From contig JAFEUB010000907.1 in NCBI GenBank assembly GCA_024529925.1, forward strand, positions 372,001 to 436,000: a DNA stretch of 64,000 bases. Direction: 5' to 3'. The notes beneath the pieces were generated by a model, which was not told the origin of the DNA, made no database searches, and saw only the letters and a list, made by a program, of their open reading frames with translations. Below are positions 1-12,499 of this stretch, piece after piece. A program made the position numbers and the translations under genes. Every line of letters begins with the position of its first letter. Positions within the stretch are counted from its first letter, which is position 1. This DNA is from Ophthalmolycus amberensis (lineage: Eukaryota; Chordata; Actinopteri; Perciformes; Zoarcidae).

Positions 1-1663
1 GAACACACATGGACTCAAAGACACACACGAACATGCTCTCCACTCAACGGACCACACACACCCTGATATGTGAAACCTTCCCACCGGGTCCATCTTTATG
101 TCCAGCGTCCATCACTGAGCAAACAACCCGGGACTGTGTGTGTGTTTGCATGTAAGAGAGAGGGATAAAGAAAGGCTGCATGCATGGATGTATTAGAGAG
201 AGAGACGAGGGCTGTCCAGAGCCGGCTGTGTGATAAACCACCTAAGTACCAAATGGGTGGGTGAGTCTCATTTATATTATATGAGAGAGAGAGAGAGAGC
301 GAGAGCGAGAGAGGCAGGGAAGAACATTTGAATCTTCTGCATAATTTCCATCCACCTGGCTCTCCTTTCATCTTTTTTTGATTTATTGATATCTCGTGGT
401 GAAGTGTGATCGAGGTCAATACTGTTCAGACTGTGCCAACAAGCAGCCTGACGAAGTGGTGAATTCAGGGGTTTCTCCCCGTTTCCTCCCAGATCACCCC
501 TCTGAAGGTGACAGAATGGAAGAGTCTCAACAGTCTGATGGAGAGTTTTACGTGTCCCTCTTGATTTTTGTTGCTGTGAGAACGGGCGGTAAAAAAAAAA
601 AAAAAATTCATTATTCATCAAGAGCTGCACTTAACGTCTCTACACTCAGCACTACTTTTTCCACCACCAACACAAACACACCCACACATAAAAACACAAA
701 TGGCCTCGCAAAATAATCTTTTCTTTCCCCGCACAATATCAGCCTTATTTGGTAATATGAATATGCTTATACAAGTGGCTTAAACAACACTTTCAAAAGC
801 TGAAATCACTGCCTGTTCGACCCATGTTAAAGCACAAAGACAGTCATTAGATTCTGACAAACTCATGACAGAAATTACAGACCTAACATTTGGTTTCATG
901 CCGTCTTAACACGGAGATTAAAAGCAGAAAACGGTTGCAATGGTGCAACTTCCTCTCTTTCCAGCTGGGAGCAGTGCAGACACGCTCACCTAGAACAAGG
1001 CTGCAGGTAGGGCTGCACGAGGCGTACCGAGGTCACTGTAGGTCACACTCCAGACAGAAACCTGAAATACTCTCACGCTGCCGTTAACGGACGGGAGACC
1101 GGCGGTCAATCACACTCAACTGCCAACACCCAGCAGCACTAACGACACCATCCTTTAGTGGAGAAGCCGGCCTGAAGAGAATTCACAGGATAGTGATTCT
1201 TTTCTTTGGTGGTCTCTCAACTACAGCGCTTTTATGTGGCAGATGCACTGCTGATATACGTTTGTCTCTTACTCCCTCACACACACACACATTTCACCAG
1301 ATAACACAGATAACAAAGAACTGCACTTCACCAAAGGTCACAGTACAAACGTACTGATTGATGTTACTTAAGTTTATCTGTAGAGTAGAACACAATGACA
1401 ACTACACTGAAGAAATGTATAGCTATCTTATCTTTAGAGCAGACTTACACAAACTAAACGTGTACAGCCAGCTGTATCACAGCATTATGTGAACTGATTA
1501 TTTTCACGTTTTATCTGCTGTGCTTTACACACTTCACTGATGTTCATGTTCACTTGATGTCATGGAGTGAGCAGCTGCCTGCTATTTGATAACAGGAGAT
1601 CCCCCCCCCCCCCACTGCACCTCACTCCACAGATTCTTCACATTCCCAGGGTGAAGGGCTGTC

Positions 1664-1700
<37 letters not shown>

Positions 1701-2135
1701 ATCCCAATCCTGCCACACCCAGCTCACTGAACAAAACAGAGAACTCCCTGTATGTTCTGGAAAAAAACAAAACTGACACAAAATGTAACTTAAATACCTG
1801 AAAAATGTGAATAATACGATGGTTTTAGCGGATGACTTGCCAAAAAATGACTCAGTGTTAATTACAGCCGAAGGAACTGACATAAGATGAAACAAGAAAC
1901 TTGTTCCGATTCACCACAAAAATAACAAAGAACCCTTCAGAACAACAGGGACTGGATTCAGGCAAACTGAGTATCTGTAGTATAAACTAGTAGATCAGGA
2001 TGATGCCGCTGACTTGCTTGCAGGTAGGCAACATTCCCATGAACAACTTTATCACAAGGCAGTCTGACGGTGCAAAAGGAAGCCAGCGAGAAAGATCCAG
2101 AAACTCTACGGAGGAAGAGAAGCCGTTCCACTCAC
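1..2135 (-). other. cert1: cert1 intron 3 (window edge)
   Basis: Downstream of the third cert1 coding exon. I find no reading frame resembling the next expected cert1 segment (the serine-rich linker that follows the PH domain), so exon 4 should lie outside the window. The stretch holds simple repeats: GA-rich 283-313, a C13 run at 1601-1613 and (GT)n at 1669-1698. Nothing else is recognised. Confidence 0.6.
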
Positions 2136-4833
2136 CTTGTGCAGCTCTATCGACTCGATCCACTGGAGTCTGTGCTCGGGGTCTTCAGCTCTGAGGTACC
2201 AAACGCTGTCGTTCACGCTGATGTCAATGCGACACTCGTCAAACTCATGAGGCTGTAAAGAGAGAGGAGAGGGCTCATGAATGCTTATTAGGCAGAGCAC
2301 GTCAGAGAATACTCACCAAAACAAAAGATCTATATTCCAAAACACAAAAAACTCAATGCAACTTTTCCCCTTGGATTTAGAGCAAACATCCCACTATAAA
2401 GCCTGTACAGTCCGTTTGTGACACTGGCTGACGAGTGATGACACATTCTAGACACACATGGTTTCCATCAGTCACAGAAAAGCCTCTGACACACAAAAAA
2501 ACGGGAATTTTAATTAGGAACTGATGTCTTATGTCTGCAGGCGCAACCCTACAGAACTGTGTAAAAACAGACAGTCTTTCAGCCTGGAACTGGGTCATCA
2601 CAACTTTTCCTGCTACTATTCGGCCGAATCGTTCAACTATTTCACTCCCCCATCCTACAATGCACCCCACCCGCACACACACACACGTGCACCAGAGAAT
2701 CCCTGTTTCCTCTGAGATTGGAATTTGACCACAGCACTCTACCAAGGAGGTATCTGTTCTGCAAAGAAATGAGACACGGTTGACTTTAATCTCCTTCCCG
2801 TTTTTCTCCTGAGTAGAACCAAGACTACTGCTGCTCTGTCAGCTGACACAACCTCACTGTTGAATTCAATTCAACAGCAACATATACTCTGAACCACGCC
2901 TGCATAACGTTATGCAAACATTGTCTTTACACTTTGACACCGAGACAACGTCCTTAGACGCAGGCGTTAACATCCAGTTTGTACATTTCACCAGAAGGAG
3001 GTGTGATGGTGAGTTCAAGTGCATCCAGCCTGCACACCATTACCGGTCAGAGAAATCCTTACTGTGCTGTATCAGACGCAGCCCATAAACCTCTGCTTTA
3101 CAACCCGGTTTATACCTCTGCCTCGAACAATCTCCTTCCACTTGCATAAGCACTGCTGAATATATCCCCCCCTGATAACCTCCTCCCAAAAGGGACATCT
3201 AAAGACTCAAGGTTTTTCCTCTATGAGCTGCCTTTAAACAGGTGTGTGTGTGTGTGTGTGCAAACACGCTTGTATTTTTAAATAAAACATATTTAACACA
3301 ATAAATAGAATCATTTACATTTTATATGCGTTTACTCTGTATTAAAAACATGTAACTGACACCAAAAAAACAGCAATGCACTGACAAGAGGTGGAACTGA
3401 TGTGAACTTTATAGGCCTACGGTAGGAATGTTCAGACAGTAACATTTCCTGCACATTTTGATCCTGCGTGACAACAGTGTGGTGCGTCTGCAGCTACGCA
3501 GCGTGGAACAAGCGTGGAGGCAAGAAGAGAAGCAGAGGCTTGTTTCTGCATTCCTGAGTCCTCGTGCCACAGTCTCATGTAGACAGCACTGGCTCTATTT
3601 AGGAAGAAGGGAAAGGCAGTAAGAGGTGACTGTGTGGGTCACACTACTCTAATTACTAGCGATCGTGCGTAATTAAAGTGTGTACACTCTTAGTTAGCCT
3701 ACTATAACACAATTACAAAAGCACTACGGACGTCTTGTGGAGCTCCATTCAGGTCTGCACAAACACAGGAATTGGCATAATGCTCACACAAGTGACCGCT
3801 GTCAGCAGAGGAAACTAACTGTAGCCTTAATCCCGTTTTGAAGTCATACAATCCTATTGCACAAATCACACTAAAGCCTTTTGTTTGGCCTCTGTACTTG
3901 GTGGCGGTACGCTCGAGAGACCAGTGAATATTTAACCAGGGTGTGGGATTCCTACTTATCTCACCCACAGGATGACTGCATTGGGACAATGCAGGTCTGA
4001 TCTCTACAGTGTGTGTTTGAATCTTACATTTTAACCACATGGGAATAGCAACTTCAAGTAGCCGCTTTTATAACTGCCACGGAGGAAGGCGTGACATCTC
4101 AAATGACTGCTGGAGCAAGAATATCCCTCGGTCTGATGAAACGCAGTTCCCTACCAATGTGATCTTAATAGCAGCGTCATTACTAGTTAATGTTTACCTT
4201 TCTATCTTCGAGGAACGTGGATTGAATGATTTAAAGTTCAACTCCATGCTAATGTCATGACGTACGGGATGAAAACATTTGAGACATTCTAGAGAGGTAA
4301 CCCGACTCCAGGAGCACTGTTGCAGAAAATTAAGCCCTTCACGGTGGCCCATTTTATGAGGTCTTATTCCCTGAATTGTTGGACAGGTGCTAAACTCATT
4401 CTGCAGTACCTACCAGGATATATACTTACTGTGATAACAGCCTTGCTGAGGCACAGAGACCCCCTGCAGCCGTATTCCCGTTCATCCTCCGACTTGTAGT
4501 AGCTCAAAGTGTTGTTTTTCAACACGACCCATCGGTCCTGCCACCCGTGGATATAGTTTGTCCACTGTAAACACACGGGAGGTGACAAGACAGACAGCTA
4601 TGCGGTCACTAGATCTGCATGCAGGGATTCATTCGACCTAGTAATGTTCACTATGTATTCAGACTAGTTGTGCGTGATTAAGACAACTGCACTAGAAGTT
4701 ATTGTCTAGTATGAAACATTAAAACTGGTTCACCTCACGTTACCTTGCTTAAAACGCCACCGAGCTCCACATGCTGCGCGGACTCCGGGTCCACATCCTC
4801 ATCCGAACCGGACGATGAACTCTTCTCGGACAT
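2136..4833 (-). CDS. cert1: Ceramide transfer protein CERT (StARkin family), 5' part: N-terminus and PH domain
   Basis: Three coding exons on the minus strand: 4744-4833 (ATG at 4833, 30 codons), 4430-4564 (45 codons) and 2136-2252 (39 codons), all phase 0 with GT donors and AG acceptors. The 114 residues start with an acidic Ser-rich leader (MSEKSSSSGSDEDVDPES), then a pleckstrin homology domain from about residue 24: GVLSK, WTNYIHGWQDRWVVLKNN, SYYKSEDE, CRGSLCLSKAVIT, then FDECRIDISVNDSVWYLRAE and the C-terminal helix WIESIELHK. This is almost identical to the human CERT1 (COL4A3BP) PH domain, which binds PI4P at the Golgi. The full protein moves ceramide from ER to trans-Golgi. The coiled coil, FFAT motif and START domain would be encoded outside the window. 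Introns 2253-4429 and 4565-4743 contain nothing else recognised apart from (GT)n at 3242-3260. Which teleost paralogue (a or b) cannot be told. Confidence 0.95.
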
Positions 4834-5474
4834 TTAAATCCAAAGCCTCAAAGAAAACCTGAACCTGAATGTGTTGACAGAACTCGTCCCGTAAAAGCGT
4901 ACGTTCGTTTTAAGTTCGTCACAGCCAGACCAGCTGACAGCTTATTTAACTGAAGCTTAACGTTAGCTAAATACCGTTATCTGAGCATTGACCGAGTGTA
5001 TCAAACATCCTCCGAGTACTTTATCTTTGGTCGGTAGACGGACTTAAACGTAGCAGGCTTGTTTTTGTATCAAGCTGTTCTGGAGGTGACAGCTGTGTCT
5101 CAACTTCTCCGTTTTGCGGGCTTTGTTTTGAAACTGACTTCGAATACTAATGGGACTAGCTAGTTAGCGTTAGCTGTCAAACGACGCAACTAGCTTAGCT
5201 TACATTAACTGAACTAACACGTTGTGACTGCTCTCGTTAGCGTTCTTAGCTGCAGGCGATAAGCCACTCAAAAGAGTGATTAATAAGGAAGACCTCCGTG
5301 TTAACGCAGTACCCCAACTTCACGCTGCAACTGACGAGCAACGATCTGTGTCGCTGCTGTAGTTCCGCAGCTTAGTTAGCAATATAGCGGGGGACTGACT
5401 AGCCTGGTTGGGGGAGGAGCTGCAGCCACGCTTTACTGTGTACCTTACAGCGCGGCGGCAAGCTCGACAGTGAC

Positions 5475-5483
5475 ACCGGAAGT
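5475..5483 (+). promoter_or_regulatory. ETS-type site (ACCGGAAGT)
   Basis: Exact match to the ETS/GABPA-type core ACCGGAAGT about 640 bp upstream of the cert1 start codon. ETS sites are common in housekeeping and bidirectional vertebrate promoters. Occupancy is inferred only. Confidence 0.4.
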
Positions 5484-6043
5484 TACACACATTAACCTTC
5501 AAATTAAAAGCCATGCTTTTTTGTCATAGGGATTGCAGGGCAACATAAACCGTAACAAAATCAATTGGACAGTGGGGGCAATATTATTTTCTTTGACGAG
5601 AGATTCCTCCCATAGACTGTAAATTACTATATACTATGACAGGAAAGTCGTTTAAGATGTTTACTTAAAAAATCGGAAGTATAAGTTTTATTTTGGCTAA
5701 CTTTGAATCTTCCATAGATTTTATTTTTAATTTGATGGGTTGTAAATTAATTGATTAAACGACGTGTTTCAAACGATGCTAAGGCTACTTTAACAGTAGT
5801 TTACACATGCTTTGTTTGACTACTTTTAGAAAAACTGAAAACTATTTTCAGACATAAAATCTAAAAGGAAATTGTATCTGGTCCACGGGGGTAAAAATCC
5901 GCCATCATTGTCCACAGCTTGAAAGCAAGCACATGATGGAACCTGTATTTAACGTAGTAGTAAGGTTCTCATAATGCAATGTGATCTTACCGAATCTATT
6001 TATTTAGGCTAAGTCCCGCCCTTTTCGGTGATGACGCATGTAC

Positions 6044-6056
6044 GCGGAAGTTCCGC
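6044..6056. promoter_or_regulatory. Palindromic head-to-head ETS pair near polk leader
   Basis: GCGGAAGTTCCGC is a 13-nt palindrome around a central G, placing GGAA and TTCC cores back to back. It lies about 255 bp upstream of the polk coding exon, next to a CRE-like TGATGACGCA. Probably the core polk promoter. Confidence 0.4.
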
Positions 6057-6311
6057 CAAAACCGTCTTCGTTTTCAAAACATGTACAGACATAAACGTTG
6101 GACAGCTGAGCGATCTTGATTCTGTGTGATTGATCCCGCGCAGAGTGAAAAGGTTCGTATCTGACTTACTGTTGATATTCAGATTTAGATAGAAAAGGCA
6201 CACACATAATGGAATACACAGCTACGATATCTTACAGGTTTATCAACTAACTTTAGAACAGAGTTGCCAAAAAAAACAGACTGTTTTCCCATTCAGGATC
6301 CATTCTTCAGG

Positions 6312-9300
6312 ATGGAGAATGGGGTTTCATCCACCAAAGGAGAGGGCTTCCTCTCCAGGATGGCCCTCAATGACAACAAGGCTGGCATGGAGGGTCTTGA
6401 CAGGGACAATATCAACAAAATCATCATGGAGTCATCCAAGGTATGAACTAATAACTTAAATAGACTTGTTCTGTTAGTCCTGTATGGCATACCAAGACTC
6501 TCCCATACATAGGAATCTAAACTAAGATAACTGATGTGTTGGAAAGGACAAGGCTCTACAGCTGCTGTGGACGATATGAACTGTGAGGTCCAGTTTTACT
6601 GGCTGTGTCCAGCCTTGTGTGAAAGTCCCATATCCCCTGTGTCATCACATACACAGTCCTAAAATAGATATTGCTATCGTAGCTTTTCATTATCGATGTG
6701 CTACAGAATCTGTAACTCTTGATTGTCCTTGTCGTCTTCCCTGCAGGGATCGAGGTTTTATGAGAGTGAGGTGAAGAAAGAGCAGCAGGTGAACCACCGC
6801 ATTGAGAAGATGATGCTACAAAAGGCCCAGATCACAGAACAGCAGTTAAAGAAAGCACAAGCTCAGGTAACACATGGATTCACCTGGGCATGGTCGGCAT
6901 CGGGTCATTCAAAAACAAATTTGATGTGCTTATTAAATGAAAAGGCTGCATTTTAAATATCACACGACTCAAGCGGTTTTTCATTAAATCTCTTTATAGG
7001 TGGAGAGGATGTCCGCCGAGCTTGAAAAGAGCCGTGATCTCAGCCGTGTGATTGTGCATGTGGACATGGATGCTTTCTACGCTGCTGTGGAGATGAGAGA
7101 CTGTCCTGAGCTGAAGGACAAGCCCATGGCTGTAGGATCCATGAGCATGCTGGTGGGTTAAAATATAGAACAAATGTACACAGTTTCTTGAAACAATTAA
7201 ATATTTATGACATACTGGATCATTGTAAATCTCTAACCACGATCCTCGCAGTATAATGCAGCAAAACTACATCTTTACAAATCACAGTAGACGAATGAGT
7301 CTTCATATGTGTATTTTATATATTACATTTTAAATTCATTGAACTGTACTTTACTGTAATATTAGAAATCATGGCTGTTTAAACCAGTGCCAATGTTTTA
7401 TGACTTCAAGACAAATTCAAAATGTTTTATTTGGATCTCACCCTTTCTCTTGCAGTCAACATCTAACTACCACGCCAGGAAGTACGGGGTTCGAGCTGCC
7501 ATGCCTGGCTTCATTGCAAAGAAACTCTGCCCCAACTTAGTTATTGTTCCAACCAACTTTGCTAAATACAGAGCTGTGAGTGAAGAGGTACGATTGATGG
7601 CAAAGCACACGCACACAAACAAAGAGATGAATAGCTCTTGAAACTTGCATTAAAAAACAAATGCCATGCAACTGTTTTGTGGCTCTTTCTTAAACCAACA
7701 GGTGCTCATGAATTTGTATCACTCTTGTTAGATCCGGGAGGTTTTTGCACACTATGACCCTCACTTCCAGCCCATGAGCCTGGATGAAGCCTATCTGGAT
7801 TTTACAGACCACCTGGAACAGAGACGGAGCTGGCCAGAATCCTCACGTACACATCGCTTCCGCGCCAGCAGCGACGCCACAGGCAGGACTTAATTACACA
7901 GAAACGTTGAATGATTACATGCTGTGATGGATTGTTGTGTTTTCTTCCTGCAACTTTTGCCACATTTGCTGTGTACATAATATGACAGGGAACACTGTTG
8001 CACGATCAACGTTTCATGCACTAGAAATCCATCAGGCTATTGTGAGACGTCATTTATTTTCTGTAAAGGTGAAGAGCAGATTGAGCTTCCCCAGGTGGCA
8101 GTGCCAGAGGAAAAGGACCTCTCTCCGCTCCTGTTCGAGGACAGCCCGAGCACCTCTCCGTGCCTGTTGGACTCTGAAGGCGTCGGTGCTGCTGGTAGTG
8201 CGTTCGAGGTGTTTGGTACGTCCGTTGAGGAGGCCGTGAGAGAGATGCGCTTCCGCATTGAGCAGAAGACCACGCTGACTGCCAGTGCAGGTAAGCGTAA
8301 CAACTATTCTCAAGGGATTAATGAAACACTATCCCTTTTCGTCAGTGTGTCTTGCTATTGTTAAACATTTTACGTTTGAGTTTGACAGCAGAACATCCGT
8401 TCATTTTAAAACACACTATTCAATCATGCAATTCACTCTTCCAGGAATTGCTCCAAACACGATGCTTGCCAAGGTGTGCAGTGACAAGAACAAGCCCAAC
8501 GGCCAATACAGACTCCCCTCCACCAGAGAGGCAGTCATGGACTTTGTCCAGAATCTCCCAGTTCGCAAAGTACGGTCCACATATTCTCAAAGTAAACCGT
8601 GTACAGAGAGTCTTGGAGTGGAGTTGGTGAATAATTATGGAAAGATGTTAGAATGCGGTCATGTGTTTTTGTATTATTGAAGGCTGACAGATGGGGTGTA
8701 AAGTGACTAATGATGTACGGCAGATAGAGTAAAGATGTTTGAAAGTAAATCATCAATATTTAAAGACCGTAAAAAACACGTGTTTGTGTATCCTTTCCAG
8801 GTGTCTGGCATAGGGAAAGTGAGTGAGAAGATGCTGAATGCTCTTGGCGTCAGCAGCTGTTCTCATCTTGGCCAGCAGATGGAGCTGCTGTCACTGTTGT
8901 TCTCTGAGACAGCCTGGCATCATCTCATGCAGGTTTCCTTGGGTCTGGGCTCCACATGTATACCTAGGTACTTCACTGTCTGTTTGATAAAACTCAACAC
9001 AACTGATCAAGAAATAATACAGTCCAGTTGAGAGAGAGGAGATAATGCTCACTGTCTTTGCTTTTATACAGGCATGAAGAAAGGAAAAGCATGAGCACAG
9101 AAAGGTATGGTTTATGGAAGCATATAGTGACAAGGAGTGTCCATCCTCTTACTTCTCCCTCATTTCCTCTTTGTCCCACTTAATCTTGACAGGACATTCA
9201 AAGAACTGAGTAACGTTGAGGAGCAGTTGTCCTTTTGCAGGGAGCTCTGTGAAGACTTAGCAGAAGACATGAAGAAAGAAGGTCTAAAGGTAGAGAACCA

Positions 9301-11968
9301 GGGACGCTTTATGTATTTTGCAACATGACTATACCTCTGTGCATATCTTATGAACAAGTGGGCTGTCTTGAAGACATATTTGGTCACCTGTCGTGGTAAC
9401 ATCAACGATACATGGGGTTACGCTGTACACTGCTGAGACATTGCTTGGGTGGATCTAGCCTCAACACTCCCAGTTGATTGGCTCAGACTGAGCAAATAGA
9501 AGCTAAATAAAACAAGCACTGGGGATATTTCCACACAAACAGACACCACAAAAAGGATCAAGAGAAAAGGGTAATATTAGAAAAACGTATTCTTGGCCTC
9601 CCTAGAATCACCCTTACTCCAGACAGAATCTCATAGAATTACCTCAACCTGTTCGTTCCTTTTCGAATCGATGGAGAAAGGTCTGGTTGGCTTGGCACGA
9701 CCATCACCCCCCTGCCGGGGCCCTGATGTGGCCTTGATAGCTGGAGGAAATGGAGGGCCATTAAGGAGACAGGGTTACTATCATCCTTGGAAATGTCTCC
9801 CCGGGAGAGATGATCACATTACTATGAAAGCGCTTTGTGGCGTTTTACTCACAAAATGCATTCTGACAAGTGATATGACAGAGTACACAGATGTCTGTTT
9901 GTCGTGTATGGCCTTTCCACACAGTGTCGTTGATTATGCTTATAATTAAGAGGTTGTTTGACAGCAGACAGAAATGACCTCAACTGTTTTCCCTGATATC
10001 AATTCGACTGTGCATTTTCTTCCTTTTCCTTCAGGGTAAAACGGTAACACTGAAGCTGAAGAACGTGAACTTTGAGGTAAAAAGCAGGGCGCTGACGCTG
10101 TCGTATGCTGTTGCTACAGTGGATGAGATTTTTGCTGTTGCTAAGGACCTACTGAAAACGGAAATCGAGAATGAAAGCCCCCAGCCTCTCAGACTGAGAC
10201 TCATGGGTAATTAGATACAGCAATATGACTTGCATATCAATTACTCGAACTATCTTGAAATAAATCTAAATGATCCGTGACACGCTGCCTGTGAAAATAA
10301 TAACACAGTTGGCATTCATTTTGAAGTTTTCTCTCGATGATTTTTTTTCTGCTCGTAGGTGTAAGAATATCCGCCTTTGTCAGTTGGGATGATAAACAGC
10401 CCCTGCAGAGGAGCATTGTTGGCTTTCTAAAGCCAGGCAAGACAGACTCTAGTGGCTCTTCCCAAGGAATGAATCGAAAGCTTGAGAAAAAGAATCTCTC
10501 CAATCAATCCTTCCAAACTGGGCCCCTTGCTTGTCTTCCGCTTGCGCAGAAGTGCCAGAGACAGGATGAAGTACCCTGGGGGAGTAAGCAGAGGGGGTTC
10601 GAGGGGGGTCAGACTAGCGAGGAACCCAAACTGTCTTTCTTCCAAAGGGCTCATGCCAAACGACTGCAACTCCAGGCAGCGAATGCAAGCACACAAAAGG
10701 AAGTAGATGGGGAGAATGCTTCTGTGGTTGCTTCCACTGGCCCGTGTGCTGAAAAGGGTGTAGAGTCCTCAACAGAAGCACACAAGACAGCCTCAGATCC
10801 CTCAGAAAAGGACTTTGTTTCCCCCGTAGAGGCCCACGCATCCACATCAGGCTGTGGCGGCACACTGTCGGAGAGCCTCACCTGTCCGGTGTGTTTCCGG
10901 CAGGTGGAGACCACTGATTTGAACGTCTTCAACAGACACATCGACCAGTGCCTCAGTGATGCCTCTAGAAATCCAAGCCAATGCACAATATCTGACACGG
11001 AGTCAGACCTGGACCTCGAGAATGTCCAGAAGGAATGTGAAGAGTTTGAGTCGAACAGAGTTGATCCTCAAGAAGACCAGCACAACTTGGAAAACGATTC
11101 TCTTCGAACGGTTTTGTTGATCAATGGCGACAATACAACGGTCACCTCGCGACAGCCTCAGTCATGCCATGATAGAGGCCCCGTCCTCATCTGCCCAGTA
11201 TGTCAGCTGACCCAGGACAGTGATGACCTCACTATCTTCAACCACCACGTTGACCTCTGCCTGAACCAGGAGGTCCTACATGAGCTGGGGGGGCAGACAT
11301 CATCGTCCATGAATCCACCTTCAGTGATAAATAGCAAGGCCATAGGTGAGTGTGGATCTAATCTGTGCTGAGGACGGATACAACCCTGCTAGTAAAGCCT
11401 ATGAACTGTGGCTGTGTGACATATTCGGAGTTAACAGAAGGAATGTCTATTTGGGAGGATGTCGGTGTTATCTATTGTCAGTGACATTGTGTGAGAAGTT
11501 TGTATCGATTCCTGCTGAGAAAAAGACGTTTGCCCTGCTTTTGGAAATGGCTAAATCACTTTCTCACGTCTTCATTTTCTACAATGAACTGCACCCCAGT
11601 TTCCTCTTAAACAAGCCTGCCTCAGAAATTGCATTCTTTATATCCCTGAAGAGGTGCCGCAATTGTGCACCTCCTTGGTAGATGCCATTGTTATCGTCGG
11701 AGAGTGTTTTTTCTTTCTATGTTCACGAGTGTCCGTTTCTGTTCACAGACAGAAGCCGTCTCCTGCCAATGCAAGCAACTAAAGGCAAAACCAAAAGGTG
11801 AGACAGCTTGATTACAGACTGTTGCTGCATGTTGTCTCTTAATATTCCATGTACTGTAGGTAAAATAGTCTTTTAATGACTTTCAGACGGGACTCGCCTT
11901 CCTCTCCTCCTTCTAAAAAGGCTAAATGCCTCAGTTCTCGCAACACCATTGACAAGTTCTTCCGGTGA
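6312..11968 (+). CDS. polk: DNA polymerase kappa (Y-family translesion polymerase)
   Basis: Fourteen coding exons: 6312-6440, 6747-6866, 7000-7152, 7456-7587, 7732-7882, 8069-8290, 8445-8569, 8801-8967, 9072-9104, 9193-9289, 10035-10206, 10359-11345, 11749-11797, 11887-11968 (TGA). They sum to 872 residues; human POLK has 870. Landmarks: N-clasp (NDNKAGMEGLD, KKAQ repeats), catalytic motif HVDMDAFYAAVEMRD (Asp105, Asp107), SLDEAYLD (Asp196, Glu197), thumb segment VSGIGKVSEKML, PAD segment GKTVTLKLKNVNFEVK, then two UBZ4 zinc fingers with C-x2-C-x-H-x3-C spacing starting at Cys676 (CPVCFRQ) and Cys779 (CPVCQL). The C-terminus NTIDKFFR is a PCNA-interacting (PIP-like) motif. It performs nucleotide insertion and extension past minor-groove DNA lesions in the nucleus. 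Start chosen because the acceptor at 6294-6296 and the following ATG align with the family's conserved N-terminus. The exon 5 donor is probably GC rather than GT, and exon 9 is only 33 nt. Confidence 0.96.
9290..10034 (+). other. polk: polk intron 10
   Basis: Between GT at 9290 and AG at 10033-10034. It contains an open frame at 9593-9949 without homology that I recognise. No exon or repeat family is recognised here. Confidence 0.6.
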
Positions 11969-12473
11969 CGGTCGTGCACGAAGAACGTCCATCCTCGTCT
12001 GGAGGAACTGGGAAAGTTTCCTTCAGGAAATGGAAAACACCTCTCCCCTCCCGCTCCACTGAGCAGTTTTAAATTGCACACAAAGCCATATAAAAAGTCT
12101 TCAGAAATCTGTAATTTATACAGTATTTGCACTAATATGCCTTGTTTGTTTTTTTTAAGGCAGACACTAGATGGGAAATTAAAGATGACAAAAGACAAAC
12201 TCTGGCAAACTGTGTGCCAGTGTTATTTCTTGTTTCTGTTACTCACTGAAGATAATGTTTTTATTTGACTGTATGCGTACTGGATCATAAGAGTATTTAT
12301 TAGACACTGAGGTGCCTGTGAGTTTTTTTTATTTATCTTCATGAAGTTATTTTATTCAGATATTTGCAGTAATTTACAGTTGTATTTATTGTGTTTTCCA
12401 ATGATAATATTGTGTATGTCTAATAATGAAGATAAGAGAATCCTTCTATTGTGTATATCAGAGTTATATAAGA

Positions 12474-12479
12474 AATAAA
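12474..12479 (+). terminator. polk: polk polyadenylation signal AATAAA
   Basis: Canonical AATAAA 506 bp after the polk stop codon, in an AT-rich 3' untranslated region, followed by a T/G-rich stretch (12482-12520). The 3' UTR is therefore about 0.53 kb. No better-placed signal was seen. Confidence 0.65.
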
Positions 12480-12499
12480 TTACTTTTCTGCTGAAATTT

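Larger units (their letters stand above)
4834..6296. promoter_or_regulatory. Divergent cert1/polk promoter region
   Basis: The two start codons are head to head, 1478 bp apart. The interval has no coding frame that I recognise and must contain both 5' untranslated regions and promoters. It contains GTTAGC hexamers near 4971, 5163 (double), 5235 and 5374, an ETS-type site at 5475-5483 and a palindromic ETS pair at 6044-6056 next to a CRE-like TGATGACGCA at about 6029. The polk start exon has an acceptor at 6294-6296, so polk has at least one untranslated upstream exon, probably beginning near 6050-6150. Transcription start sites were not determined. Confidence 0.5.

Noticed and set aside
9593..9949. 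118-codon ORF in polk intron 10
   Set aside because: Not in a position or frame that fits POLK; adjacent exons join perfectly without it.
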